Notes: generated by a model from the letters alone, not told the origin. A stretch of DNA of 64,000 bases from Novosphingobium sp. (GCF_019748365.1 NZ_JAIEPN010000058.1:23576-87575), one strand, 5' to 3'; positions 1-9,104 are shown, counted from the first letter of the stretch. Made by a program: numbers and translations.

Positions 1-273
1 GACAGCGCCCGCGTCCATCTGACGGGCAAGGAATACGCGATGCTCGAGCTGCTTTCGCTGCGCAAGGGCACCACGCTGACCAAGGAAATGTTCCTCAACC
101 ATCTCTATGGCGGGATGGACGAGCCGGAACTCAAGATCATCGACGTGTTCATCTGCAAGCTGCGCAAGAAGCTTGCCCATGCCTGCGACGGCGAGAACTA
201 CATCGAAACCGTCTGGGGCCGCGGCTATGTGCTGCGCGATCCGGATGACAAGCTGGATGTCGAAGCGGCCTGA
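1..273 (+). CDS. ctrA: Cell cycle response regulator CtrA (3' end only)
   Basis: The window opens inside this gene; 90 residues of the C-terminus remain. They form an OmpR/PhoB-type winged-helix DNA-binding domain with [12 protein letters not shown] at the start, the recognition-helix region [14 protein letters not shown] and the wing [15 protein letters not shown]. This sequence is very close to CtrA, the essential alphaproteobacterial regulator that binds TTAA-N7-TTAA sites. The receiver domain lies outside the window. A hairpin terminator follows closely. Identification rests on family recognition of a strongly conserved domain. Confidence 0.93.
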   Translation, partial: DSARVHLTGKEYAMLELLSLRKGTTLTKEMFLNHLYGGMDEPELKIIDVFICKLRKKLAHACDGENYIETVWGRGYVLRDPDDKLDVEAA

Positions 274-312
274 TCGGCCAGAAATCCCCCCGGTGATCGA
301 CCTCCCCGTGCA

Positions 313-347
313 GCGGCCCGTCAGCAATGGCGGGCCGCTTGCGTTTT
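313..347 (+). terminator. Rho-independent terminator of ctrA
   Basis: Perfect 8-bp inverted repeat GCGGCCCG (313-320) and CGGGCCGC (331-338) with a 10-nt loop, followed by a T-rich run ending in TTTT. It lies 40 bp after the ctrA stop and before the end of the convergent LuxR-type gene. Confidence 0.8.
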
Positions 348-353
348 GGGTGT

Positions 354-1208
354 TCAACCGATCCGGCGGAAGGTGTTGGTTTCCAGCCTGGGCATGGCCG
401 AGCCCGCCCAGATGATCGTCTCGGTCATCGAACGGCGATCGCGCGAAACGGTGTAGACCCGCGTCGAAACCGGCGCGCCATCCTTGCCTAGCGTCATCAC
501 CAGCGTACCCGGCGCCGGTTGGCGCAGGGAACCGCTGTCGATGAAGCCCATGTTCCCGGTGACCGGTACAGGCGCGGCATCAAGCGCCGCCGTGGATTCG
601 GCATGCAGGCTGCCGCCATCGGGATTCACGATCTGGACCTCGGTCGTCCAGCGCTGATCGGGCGCAACGCTGAAACTGATGGTGACGCTGCGCGGCCGTT
701 CCTCGGCCGGGACGCCGGTCACGTCCAGAGCCCAGCGGCCGACCAGCGGCGAGGCACGGGCGGCGCTTGCGAGAGCCGGGGTGGCTTGCGGCAGGGCAGC
801 GTTGAACGGTGCGTCTGCCGCCATGAGCAGCGATCCTGCGGCGATGAGAGGCGTGGCGATAAGCATGGCAATCCTTCCTTTCGGTCCTGACAGCCCGCGA
901 CGTGCAGGCTGGACCGATCCCTCTGCCGGGGAGGACGCTGCTGCCAGATCAGGATTTCTGTCCCAGATTTTCTGGGCACCCAGTTGCCGGGCCAGTTCGC
1001 GGCTGCTGCCCATGCCGGTCTTGCGCCGGGCATCGCGGAGCCGCTCGTTGATCGAGGCTTCGGTTCGGTCGAGCTGAACGGCAATGGACTTGATCGTGTG
1101 CCCCTCGGCCAGCAGCCGCAGCACTTCAAGCTCGCGCGCGGTCAGCTTTTCCGCAAGCGAACCCGGCCCACGCGCGGGCGCACCGGTCAGACGTTCCATG
1201 GCCGACAT
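354..1208 (-). CDS. LuxR-type HTH regulator with a membrane anchor and extracytoplasmic domain
   Basis: A 284-aa protein. Residues about 20-77 are a LuxR/GerE helix-turn-helix (LTARELEVLRLLAEGHTIKSIA). A hydrophobic segment at about 112-131 is followed by a roughly 150-aa C-terminal region rich in beta-strand-like sequence, with no domain I can name. This order suggests a one-component, membrane-bound regulator that senses something outside the cytoplasm and binds DNA inside. It is divergent from the TonB receptor that begins 83 bp away, so that receptor is the obvious candidate target. The ATG at 1208 was chosen because the upstream in-frame extension runs into the receptor's leader. An ATG three codons later is also possible. 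Confidence 0.75.
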   Translation of the reverse strand: MSAMERLTGAPARGPGSLAEKLTARELEVLRLLAEGHTIKSIAVQLDRTEASINERLRDARRKTGMGSSRELARQLGAQKIWDRNPDLAAASSPAEGSVQPARRGLSGPKGRIAMLIATPLIAAGSLLMAADAPFNAALPQATPALASAARASPLVGRWALDVTGVPAEERPRSVTISFSVAPDQRWTTEVQIVNPDGGSLHAESTAALDAAPVPVTGNMGFIDSGSLRQPAPGTLVMTLGKDGAPVSTRVYTVSRDRRSMTETIIWAGSAMPRLETNTFRRIG

Positions 1209-1291
1209 GGTTTTCGAGTGACCACATGCCCCGCCGGGCGTCCATCCCAAATTTCTTGTCTGTGGCTGCGGGAATGCATACCGGGCGCACC

Positions 1292-3631
1292 ATGAAGGGA
1301 CCTTTGAACACGTGCCTTGCTGGCTACCTTGCACTGGCTGCCGGGCTGGCTGCCTGTCTGCCGGGCGAGGTACAGGCGCAGGAAGCCGAGCAGCCCATTC
1401 TCGTCACCGCCCCGGGCGCGGGTGTTGACAGTGACGATGCGCTGGGCCTCTCGCGCGGCGATCTGGCCCGCAGCGGGCGCCCTGATCTGATCGGCGCGCT
1501 GACCCGACAGCTGCCCGGCGTCACCTTGCAGGATGCGCAAGGCAATCCCTGGCAACCCGTGCTGGTCTATCGCGGCCAGACCGCCTCGGGCGCGCAAGGG
1601 CAATCGCAGGGCCTCGCCGCCTATCTCGATGGCGCCCGCTTCAATTTGCCGTTCGGCGATACCGTCTCGCTCGATCTCGTGCCTGATGCGGCGCTGCGGA
1701 CGGTCGAGCTGGTCGATTCCAGCCCGGTCTACGGCCTCAACGCCCTCGGCGGCGCACTCGTGCTGGAGACCGCGACCGGTCGGAGCGATCCCGGCGTGAC
1801 CGGCAACGCTTCACTCGGCGCCTATGGCGCGCATGACGTCAGCCTCGCGGCGGGCGGTGCGGCAGGCCGGTTCAGCGTGTTCGCGGCGGTGCAATCGCGC
1901 GGGGAGAAGGGCTGGCGCGATTTCAGCAGTTCGCGGCTCGCCAGCGGCTATGCCGATCTTGGCTATGATGGCGTCGCGGCGGGGCTGCACGCCAAGTTGA
2001 TCGTGGCGAGCACCGGGCTCAGCGGCAATGGCGCTTCGCCCGAAGAGCTGCTCGCCGTGCGCCGCGCGGCGGTGTTCACCCACCCCGATCGCACCGAAAA
2101 CCGCTTCACCCGCGTGAGCCTGCACCCCTGGGCCGATCTCGCGCCGACGACGCGGCTGCAGGCAGCTTTCTATGCGCAGTGGCAGACGAGCCGCGCGCTC
2201 AACGGCGATGCCGCCGATATCGAAGAGTGTGAAGACGAGCCGGGCCTGCTCTGCCTTGAAACCGACAACGAAGGCGAGGAGGAGTCCGAAGTCCTGACCG
2301 ACCGGCTCGGTCGTCCGATCGCAGCGCTCGCGGGCGATCCGACTTACGCCGTGTTCAATCGCGGCACCTTGCGCTCGCGCGCGTTCGGCATGCTCGCGCA
2401 GATCACCGACCGGCGGCCACTGCTGGGCGGCAACAATGTGCTCACGCTGGGCACCAGCATGGATTACGGGCGCAGCGCCTTTGCAGCGACGACCACACTG
2501 GGCACGCTCGATGCAACGCGCGGTGTCAGGGCGGCAGGGCCGGTGATCGCGCAGGCAGACAACGCGATTTCGCCAGTCTCGGTGGTGGCGCGCAACTTCT
2601 ATGCCGGGTTCTTCGCAGCCGAGACGTTTCCTCTGGGGCCCCACCTGCGGCTCGAGGCGGGGCTGCGCTACAACTATGCCTCGATCCGGCTCGACGACCG
2701 GATCGGCACCGCGCTCAACGGGCAGCACTACTTTGGTCGGCTCAATCCCGGGCTCGAGCTCGATTGGGATGCCGCCCCCGGCCTCTCGCTGCGCGCCGGC
2801 TACGCCGAGACCAACCGCGCGCCGACGCCGGCGGAACTCTCCTGTGCCGATCCCGAAGCGCCGTGCAGCCTCGCCAACTTCTTCGTCGCCGATCCGCCGC
2901 TGCGGCAGGTCGTGGCCCGCACGTGGGAGCTGGGCGCATCGGGCAAGGCTGCGCTGGGCGGCTGGCGGCTGACGTGGCTGGCCTCGGCCTACCGCGCGGA
3001 CAGCCGCGACGAGATCCGCCGCATCGCCTCGGGCGTGCGCGGGCGCGCCTATTTCCAGAACCTGGGCGATGCGCGCCGGCAGGGTATCGAGCTGTCGCTA
3101 GTAGCCGAACGCGGCGGCTTCAGGCTCGGCGCGACGTATGCCTTCAGCGACGCCACCAACCGCTCGCTGGTTCGGATCGCCACGCACGGCAACCCGGAGG
3201 CGGATGCGGACGGCGCGATCACCGTGCGGCCGGGCGATCGGCTGCCCGGCGTGCCGCGCCACAATGCCAATCTCAATCTGGACTATGTCGGGAAAATGGG
3301 GGCCGGAAAGGCGGGCGCGTGGCGGCGCTTCACTCTTGGCGGCACGCTTTCGGCGCGTTCGGGGCAAGTGCTGCTGGGCGATGAATCGAACAAGGCTCCG
3401 CTCGTGCCCGGCTATCTGCTGGTCGATGTGCGCGCCGGGATCGAACTCGTGCGCGAGGTCGTGCTCTTCGGCGAAGTGCGCAACCTGTTCGATCGCCGCC
3501 ATGCCACCTTCGGCACCTTCGGCGAGATCGGCGAAGTGTCGCTCGCCGAGGCGCCTGGCGCGTCCTCGCCGCGCTTCCTCGGCCCCGGCGCGCCGCGGCG
3601 CTGGACCATCGGGATACGGCACGGGTTCTGA
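1292..3631 (+). CDS. TonB-dependent outer-membrane receptor
   Basis: A 779-aa outer-membrane protein with a signal peptide (residues 1-29, cleavage near VQA). A TonB-box-like stretch (PILVTAP) is followed by a plug domain and a long beta-barrel ending in a terminal Phe (GIRHGF), as expected for barrel insertion. It should import a bulky substrate such as an iron chelate, powered by TonB-ExbBD; the substrate cannot be told from sequence. Residues about 309-330 form an unusual acidic, Cys-containing loop. It is divergent from the membrane-bound LuxR-type regulator. The ATG at 1292 gives the cleanest signal peptide; an ATG at 1274 would add six residues. Confidence 0.88.
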   Translation: MKGPLNTCLAGYLALAAGLAACLPGEVQAQEAEQPILVTAPGAGVDSDDALGLSRGDLARSGRPDLIGALTRQLPGVTLQDAQGNPWQPVLVYRGQTASGAQGQSQGLAAYLDGARFNLPFGDTVSLDLVPDAALRTVELVDSSPVYGLNALGGALVLETATGRSDPGVTGNASLGAYGAHDVSLAAGGAAGRFSVFAAVQSRGEKGWRDFSSSRLASGYADLGYDGVAAGLHAKLIVASTGLSGNGASPEELLAVRRAAVFTHPDRTENRFTRVSLHPWADLAPTTRLQAAFYAQWQTSRALNGDAADIEECEDEPGLLCLETDNEGEEESEVLTDRLGRPIAALAGDPTYAVFNRGTLRSRAFGMLAQITDRRPLLGGNNVLTLGTSMDYGRSAFAATTTLGTLDATRGVRAAGPVIAQADNAISPVSVVARNFYAGFFAAETFPLGPHLRLEAGLRYNYASIRLDDRIGTALNGQHYFGRLNPGLELDWDAAPGLSLRAGYAETNRAPTPAELSCADPEAPCSLANFFVADPPLRQVVARTWELGASGKAALGGWRLTWLASAYRADSRDEIRRIASGVRGRAYFQNLGDARRQGIELSLVAERGGFRLGATYAFSDATNRSLVRIATHGNPEADADGAITVRPGDRLPGVPRHNANLNLDYVGKMGAGKAGAWRRFTLGGTLSARSGQVLLGDESNKAPLVPGYLLVDVRAGIELVREVVLFGEVRNLFDRRHATFGTFGEIGEVSLAEAPGASSPRFLGPGAPRRWTIGIRHGF

Positions 3632-3673
3632 GCCGTTGACCCGCTCACGTCGCGCTGCCAGAGGCGCCGCACC

Positions 3674-4402
3674 ATGACCGCACACAAGCCGGGCGATCCG
3701 CTCACCATCAACCGCCTCTATGGCCGCGCCAAGGGCAAGCCGCTGCGCAGCGGTCAGCAGGCGCTGATCGACACGCTGCTGCCGCAGATCGCGGTGCCCG
3801 ATGAAGGACCGGTGACGGCGGAGTCGCTGTTTGGCCGGGATTGCCCGCTGCATTTCGAGATCGGCTTCGGTGGCGGCGAACATATGGCGGGGCGCGCGGA
3901 CATGCTGCCCGATCACGGCTTCATCGGTGCGGAACCCTTCCTCAACGGAGTGGCGCAGGCGCTGGTCCATGTCGATGGCGGGCGCGGGTCTGATGGCAGC
4001 GCCATGGGAATGCCGATCCGCAACGTGCGCATCCACCACGGCGATGCGCTCGAAGTGCTGGCACGCGTGCCCGATGGCGCGCTGTCGTTCGTGTATCTGC
4101 TCCACCCCGATCCCTGGCCCAAGGCGCGCCATGCCAAGCGGCGGATGATGAACGACGGGCCGGTGGACCTTATCGCCCGCAAGCTGAAGCCGGGCGGCGA
4201 GTTCCGCTTCGGCACCGATCATCCGGTCTATCTGCGCCATGCGCTGATGGTGATGCGCCGCCACACCGACCAGTTCGAATGGCTGGCACAGAAAGCGGCG
4301 GACTTCCAGCAGCGCCCCGGCGGCTGGCCCGAGACCCGCTACGAGGCCAAGGCCCGCGCGCAGGGGCACGAGGTCTGGTACTTCCGCTACCGCCGCCGCT
4401 AA
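3674..4402 (+). CDS. trmB: tRNA (guanine-N7-)-methyltransferase TrmB
   Basis: A 242-aa SAM-dependent methyltransferase that forms m7G46 in tRNA. The SAM-binding motif FEIGFGGGEH is near residues 57-66 and the family signature HPDPWPKARHAKRRMM is in the second half. The C-terminal GTDHPVYLRHAL region and final WYFRYRRR are also typical. Length matches the family. It starts 42 bp after the TonB receptor, so it may share that transcript, although the functions are unrelated. Its last 4 bases overlap the end of the convergent PepSY gene. Confidence 0.95.
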   Translation: MTAHKPGDPLTINRLYGRAKGKPLRSGQQALIDTLLPQIAVPDEGPVTAESLFGRDCPLHFEIGFGGGEHMAGRADMLPDHGFIGAEPFLNGVAQALVHVDGGRGSDGSAMGMPIRNVRIHHGDALEVLARVPDGALSFVYLLHPDPWPKARHAKRRMMNDGPVDLIARKLKPGGEFRFGTDHPVYLRHALMVMRRHTDQFEWLAQKAADFQQRPGGWPETRYEAKARAQGHEVWYFRYRRR

Positions 4403-5763
4403 GCGCGGAGGCGGCCCCACGCGAGCGCGGGCAGCATCGTCGCGCCGACCAGCGGAAACAGCACGGCGAGGATTGCCAGCAGGGCCTTGATCATTCCCGG
4501 CATCCGGTCGCCCGCCTGCAAGACCGGCGCGCCGAGTTCGCTTTGCGGACGGCGGCGCCACCACAGCACAAGCCCTGCCGAAACGCTGCCGACCAGCATC
4601 AGGCACACCGCCAGATTGGCAAGTTGGTTGGCGAGGCCATACTGCCGCCCCATGTGCGTCATCACGCCCCATTCCACCGCCTTGGCGACGGGGCTGTAGT
4701 CCGCCCACCCGACATTGCCGAGCACGCGTCCGGTGCCGGGATCGACGTAGAGCGTGCGCTGGCCTTCAGCCTTGTCGGGCACGTAGGACACGGTGAACAC
4801 GCCCTTGGGCCCTTGCGGGTAAATGATCTGCACGCCTTCGCCGTAGTGCGCGCGGTCGAGCAGCGGCAGCAGCGCTTCGATCCGTGCGATGCCGACCGGG
4901 CCCATGCCCGAACCTTGCGGCATCATGCTGTGGCGGATCGTCCATGGCAGTTTCGGATCGGCGGGTGGCATCGCCGCCATCCTGTGCAAGGCATGGGGAT
5001 CGGCGGCGGGTTTGCCGTCCGCCTCGGGCGGTGCGTGGAAGTTGGGCGAAGGCGCGATGAAGGGCACGACTTCGCCAAGCTTTGCGAACTGCGCGCCCCA
5101 GAACGCGGACCACGGCAGCCCTGTCAACACCAGCAGGATCACGAAGAGCGCAAGGAAGATTGACGGAATGGCATGCAGATCGCGCCACATCCGGCGGCCT
5201 CCGGCAGAGAGGCGCGGGACGATGACCCCCCGCGCCTTCCACTTGCGCGGCCACCACAGCCAGATCCCGGTCGCCATCATCACCAGTGTCCAGCAGGCGA
5301 CAAGCTCGACGACATGGCTTCCGATTTCCCCGGCAAAGAAGGTGCCGTGGACCTTGCGCACGATGTTGGTCGGCTGCCAGGCGGGATCGCGCGTCCCCGT
5401 CACGGTTCCCCGCACCGGATCGAGATAGACGTCGCGCGTGGTGCCGCCTTCATCGCGGACGGACCAGATCGCCGCCTCATTCGCATCGAATGGCAGGCGC
5501 ACGCGCAGCACCTTTGCGCCGGGCTGGGCGGCGCGCACCAGCGCCTCCTGCCGGGCGAGCGGCAAGGCTGCGAGACCGGGCGCGGGGGCAACGGTCTGCA
5601 CACTGCGGTTCCACCATGCGTCGATCTCGCGGTCGAACAGATAGATCGCGCCGCTCAGGGTCAGCACGATCAGCAGCGGCGCTGTCCATAGCGCGGCATA
5701 GAAATGCCAGCGCCAGACGGCACGATAGCCGTGGGGACGGACGGTTTCTTCTGCACTTGCCAT
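4399..5763 (-). CDS. PepSY-associated TM protein (iron/siderophore reductase-like)
   Basis: A 454-aa inner-membrane protein with a TM helix at about residues 18-38 (APLLIVLTLSGAIYLFDREID), a periplasmic PepSY-like region, and further TM helices around ELVACWTLVMMATGIWLWW, IFLALFVILLVLTGL, LAVCLMLVGSVSAGLVLWW and a C-terminal pair. This is the PepSY_TM family, commonly found beside TonB siderophore receptors and thought to help iron release or reduction. It lies 14 bp downstream of the receptor on the same strand, which supports that role. The ATG at 5763 is chosen; the longer open frame upstream is only read-through. Confidence 0.85.
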   Translation of the reverse strand: MASAEETVRPHGYRAVWRWHFYAALWTAPLLIVLTLSGAIYLFDREIDAWWNRSVQTVAPAPGLAALPLARQEALVRAAQPGAKVLRVRLPFDANEAAIWSVRDEGGTTRDVYLDPVRGTVTGTRDPAWQPTNIVRKVHGTFFAGEIGSHVVELVACWTLVMMATGIWLWWPRKWKARGVIVPRLSAGGRRMWRDLHAIPSIFLALFVILLVLTGLPWSAFWGAQFAKLGEVVPFIAPSPNFHAPPEADGKPAADPHALHRMAAMPPADPKLPWTIRHSMMPQGSGMGPVGIARIEALLPLLDRAHYGEGVQIIYPQGPKGVFTVSYVPDKAEGQRTLYVDPGTGRVLGNVGWADYSPVAKAVEWGVMTHMGRQYGLANQLANLAVCLMLVGSVSAGLVLWWRRRPQSELGAPVLQAGDRMPGMIKALLAILAVLFPLVGATMLPALAWGRLRA

Positions 5764-5777
5764 GGACCGCGCCCCCT

Positions 5778-7862
5778 TCAGAAGCCGACCGACACACGCA
5801 CGCTGAACGTGCGTGGATCGCCGGGATAGACGGCAAACCCGTTGCCCGATGCGGTGAAGTACCGCTCGTCGAACAGGTTGCTCAGCGTCGCATCGATGCG
5901 GAACGGCTTGAGGGCGAGGCCGAGGCCGATGTCCGCCAGCGTATAGGCGGGCAGGGTCGTATCGCTGCCATCGACGAGCGCACGGCTCGTCACATGGTTG
6001 ACCCCGCCGCGCATGGTGAGCGGCGTGCCGGGGATCGCCACACTGGTGCGCGCCGTGAAGCTGTGGCGCGGCAGATCGCCGATCCGCTTGCCCGCGATGC
6101 CATCGTTGCTGCGCGTGACCTTGCCGTCCATCAGCGCATAACCGGCGGACAGGTCCCACCACTCGCGCGGCTGCCATTCGCCTTCCAGCTCGATCCCGCG
6201 CACGCGCTGTTCGCCCGCATTGACGCTGAAATCGGGATCGACCGGATCGGCCGTGACCGCATTCACGCGCTTGATCTGGAACACCGAGAGGCTCGCGCGC
6301 AGAGTGCCGGTGCGATAGCGCAGCCCCGCTTCGGCCTGATTCGAGCGCTCCGGCTGCAGTGGTGTGCCGGTACGGGTGCGCGCGCCGGCGGTGTTCTCCA
6401 CGTCGAAGCCGGTGTTGTAGCCGGCGTAGAACGAGACCGCGTCCGTCAGGCTGTAGGTCGAGCCCAGTTGCCAGATCGTCGTGCTGGTCTTCGCGCGGTT
6501 GTTGGTCGCGCCGCCATAGTCGCCGTCGCGCGCGTCGATCCAGCTGTGGCGCACCGCCCCGATCAGGTTCCAGCGCGGGGTGAGGTCGATCTGATCCTGC
6601 GCGTAGAGCGCGTGGCCGTCGATGTTGTAGAACCCGTCGAAGGCAAAGGTGCCGGCGGGCGGCGTGCTGGTGTAGCCATAGACCGGCGCCAGCACGTTGA
6701 TCGGGCTGACGTTCGTCAGGTTGAACTGGGTGAAGCGGCTGCGTTCGTGGTCGTATTCATAGCCGATGAGCAGCTTGTGGGTCAGCGGACCCGTCACCAC
6801 CCGGCCCGCGAGATCGAGCTGCGCGATGGTGTAGCTGTCGTCCTCGCGCCCGCGGCGACCGTTGCGGGTGATGAGCGCGGGGTTCGCCGCATCAGGCGCA
6901 CGCAGTCGGATCTGCAGGAAGGCGCTGTTGAATTCCTGGTATTGCAGGCGCGGCGTTACCGTCCAGCCATCGGCCAGCCGCACATCGACCCAGGTCTGCA
7001 CCAGCGGCGCATCGGCGGTGAGTGTATCGACCGAGGGTTCGCCGAGATAGAGCCCGCGCCGCAGCGCCGGGATACCGCTCTTCACCGTGCCCACCAGTGG
7101 CAGCCCGGGATTGCGCCGCGTATCGCGCTCGACATATTCGGCGACGAGATGCGCAGTCACGTCCTCCGACGGTGCGTAGCGCAAGTTGAGCGCCACGTTC
7201 TTGCGATTCAGATCCTGAAAATCGACGAATGTGCCGGACCGCTCGACTTCGCCTGTCACGCGGATGGCGAGACCGGGAGCAAGGCCGCTGTTCATGTCGA
7301 AAGTCAGCATCTTCTGGTTGAACTGCCCTGCCGTCAGCGCGAAGCTGCCGAACTGCCGCTCTTCCGGCTGGCGCGTGACAATGCTGACGATGCCGCCCAC
7401 GGCTGACTGGCCATAGAGCACGCCGGAGGGGCCCTTGAGCACTTCGACCCGCTCGATGTTCGCGAGCGCCGAGGCATCGACGTCTTCATAGTAACGCTGG
7501 CGAATGCCGTTGCGCATCTGGTCGGCCAGGAACCCGCGCACCTTGAGGCTGAACGACTGGTAGGGGCCGACGCGCGAGAAGCCGGGGTTGGCGCTCGGCA
7601 CGGCGCGCAGGATATCGCCGACCGAGCGCGCGCCGCGTTCGATGATATCCTCGGCGGTGACGATCTGGATCGATTGCGGCAGCCGCGCGATGGGGATGCC
7701 GGATTTGGCGCCGAAATCGCCGGAAAGCTTGGTGCCGGTGACGATGATGTCACGGCTGTCGGTGTTCTCGGGGGCCGCATTCTCGGGGGCGGGGGCCTCC
7801 TGGGCGCGCGCGGGCGTGGTTGCCGCCAGCAAGGCGGCAAGTGCAACAAGCGAGGTCTTCAT
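5778..7862 (-). CDS. TonB-dependent siderophore receptor
   Basis: A 694-aa outer-membrane receptor with a signal peptide (about residues 1-20, cleavage after ARA) and the TonB-box/plug start DIIVTGTKLSG. The plug has RLPQSIQIVTAEDI and the conserved VLKGPSGVLYGQSAVGG, which are typical of FhuA/FpvA-type ferric siderophore receptors. The barrel ends in a terminal Phe (RVSVGF). It is transcribed between a DUF2946 protein (upstream) and a PepSY membrane protein (downstream), forming a metal-uptake set. The exact ligand is unknown; given the DUF2946 neighbour, copper or another metal chelate is also possible. Confidence 0.9.
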   Translation of the reverse strand: MKTSLVALAALLAATTPARAQEAPAPENAAPENTDSRDIIVTGTKLSGDFGAKSGIPIARLPQSIQIVTAEDIIERGARSVGDILRAVPSANPGFSRVGPYQSFSLKVRGFLADQMRNGIRQRYYEDVDASALANIERVEVLKGPSGVLYGQSAVGGIVSIVTRQPEERQFGSFALTAGQFNQKMLTFDMNSGLAPGLAIRVTGEVERSGTFVDFQDLNRKNVALNLRYAPSEDVTAHLVAEYVERDTRRNPGLPLVGTVKSGIPALRRGLYLGEPSVDTLTADAPLVQTWVDVRLADGWTVTPRLQYQEFNSAFLQIRLRAPDAANPALITRNGRRGREDDSYTIAQLDLAGRVVTGPLTHKLLIGYEYDHERSRFTQFNLTNVSPINVLAPVYGYTSTPPAGTFAFDGFYNIDGHALYAQDQIDLTPRWNLIGAVRHSWIDARDGDYGGATNNRAKTSTTIWQLGSTYSLTDAVSFYAGYNTGFDVENTAGARTRTGTPLQPERSNQAEAGLRYRTGTLRASLSVFQIKRVNAVTADPVDPDFSVNAGEQRVRGIELEGEWQPREWWDLSAGYALMDGKVTRSNDGIAGKRIGDLPRHSFTARTSVAIPGTPLTMRGGVNHVTSRALVDGSDTTLPAYTLADIGLGLALKPFRIDATLSNLFDERYFTASGNGFAVYPGDPRTFSVRVSVGF

Positions 7863-7954
7863 GGGAATTTATGCTCCGCACCGGCGCGGCAGGGCGCGCG
7901 CGGTTCATCGGGAAAGGGTGCCCGGCGCGCAGAAGGGCCGGGCGGTCTGTTCCG

Positions 7955-8368
7955 TCAGATGGAGAGCGGCGGTCCGCGCAGCGGGGGGCGCAGGCGGGCA
8001 AGCCGCCGGGGGCGCGGGGCGGGTGTCGGCGCAAAGCCCAGTGCGATGATGAAGGCGAGCGCAAGGGCGAGCAGGACCGCATCGGCCCCGGCGGTCGATG
8101 CCATCGAGAGCGAGGAGAACGCGCAGTCGCCCTTGCCCGCGCTGCTTCCCGAACCGCCGCTCTTGCCGGCGGTGCCCTTCATCGGGATCGCGATCTGGGC
8201 GAGCGCATCGTGATCAAGGCTGTCGACGCAGATGCTGATCGTGAGGACCTTGGCATTGGGCGCGACCATGAAGCCGGCCGGCATGACCATCCTGAGGCAC
8301 AGCGCCGCACCGACCAGCACCATGGCCAGCAGGTGGTGACGCAGGACAAGGGCGCGCAAAGCGGTCAT
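7955..8368 (-). CDS. DUF2946-like small membrane protein
   Basis: A 137-aa protein with an N-terminal hydrophobic helix (LLAMVLVGAALCLRMVMPAGFM), a short loop with ISICVDSLDH and a second Cys (GDCAF), then a second hydrophobic helix (about 92-112) and a basic, Pro/Arg-rich tail. This layout matches DUF2946 proteins, which often sit beside TonB receptors and are suspected to take part in metal, especially copper, handling. It is the first gene of the minus-strand set with the siderophore receptor and PepSY protein. Function is inferred from context only. Confidence 0.65.
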   Translation of the reverse strand: MTALRALVLRHHLLAMVLVGAALCLRMVMPAGFMVAPNAKVLTISICVDSLDHDALAQIAIPMKGTAGKSGGSGSSAGKGDCAFSSLSMASTAGADAVLLALALAFIIALGFAPTPAPRPRRLARLRPPLRGPPLSI

Positions 8369-8464
8369 TGCGGCGTGGCCCTAGCGCGGGGACTCGCGGC
8401 TGTCACCCCGCGATTTCCTGCAAAGCCGTGCGGTGATTCACTCTGCAACCATCGCGTTAACCAG

Positions 8465-8479
8465 TTAATCGCTTCCTAA
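8465..8479. promoter_or_regulatory. CtrA-like box upstream of the 182-aa gene
   Basis: TTAA-N7-CTAA, one mismatch from the CtrA consensus TTAA-N7-TTAA, with a further TTAA at 8457-8460. It lies about 77 bp upstream of the gene at 8556 and 97 bp upstream of the divergent DUF2946 gene. Confidence 0.4.
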
Positions 8480-8555
8480 CCAAGCAAGCCTAACTTCAGC
8501 TCCAACGCCGGACAGAAACGGGATTGTCCGGCCTGAGCAGCGAAGCGAGGGGCTT

Positions 8556-9104
8556 ATGTCCACGACGAAGACAGCGCAGACCATTCTGACCGAGATGCGG
8601 GAGTTTGCCGGATTTTCGCCATGCGAGCAGCGCTATATCCGGCGCAGTCTCGATGTTGGCCTGGCCCGCCACGACGCCTTCCGGCGTTGGGCGCGCGGAC
8701 CTGCCGAAGCAGCCTCCATCCGCACTCAATACGTGATCTATCAGGATCTCAAGCTGCTGCGCGGCCTTATGAAAGGCGATATCAAAACCGAAAATGGCGC
8801 GGGCCTCGAAGACCTCGAGACCGTGATGGGCCCGCTGCTGCGGGTCACCACGTTCGATCTTTCGCAGGGCCGCATCGCGTGCTTCTCGGCCTACCGGTTC
8901 CTCTACGAACGCCTGCTCGGCGCCGAAGTGCGCCCCTGGCTGCCGGGTGCGTTCTGCGGAGCCGCAGCGCTGCCGCATATCCGGCCCGAACGCCGCAAGG
9001 AATTGCTCCAGTCGATCAGCGAAGCTGCCGCAACCGCGCCGGGCTGGTCGATGGCCGCGCCACGCTTCTTCCCGGAATACGTCGAGATGGAAGAAGCGGC
9101 CTGA
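8556..9104 (+). CDS. Hypothetical protein, 182 aa
   Basis: I do not recognise this family. The protein is soluble-looking, without a signal peptide or membrane helix, and is predicted mainly helical (MREFAGFSPCEQRYIRRSL, YVIYQDLKLLRGLMKG). It contains three Cys residues at spread positions. An AGGGG ribosome-binding sequence lies just before the ATG, and a clear terminator follows about 75 bp after the stop. Codon use resembles its neighbours, so it is likely a real native gene. The CtrA-like box upstream suggests cell-cycle-linked expression, which is an inference. Confidence 0.75.
   Translation: MSTTKTAQTILTEMREFAGFSPCEQRYIRRSLDVGLARHDAFRRWARGPAEAASIRTQYVIYQDLKLLRGLMKGDIKTENGAGLEDLETVMGPLLRVTTFDLSQGRIACFSAYRFLYERLLGAEVRPWLPGAFCGAAALPHIRPERRKELLQSISEAAATAPGWSMAAPRFFPEYVEMEEAA

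Noticed and set aside
7863..7954. Possible riboswitch in the leader of the siderophore receptor
   Set aside because: There is a GC-rich hairpin but no cobalamin-box or other riboswitch core that I can recognise.
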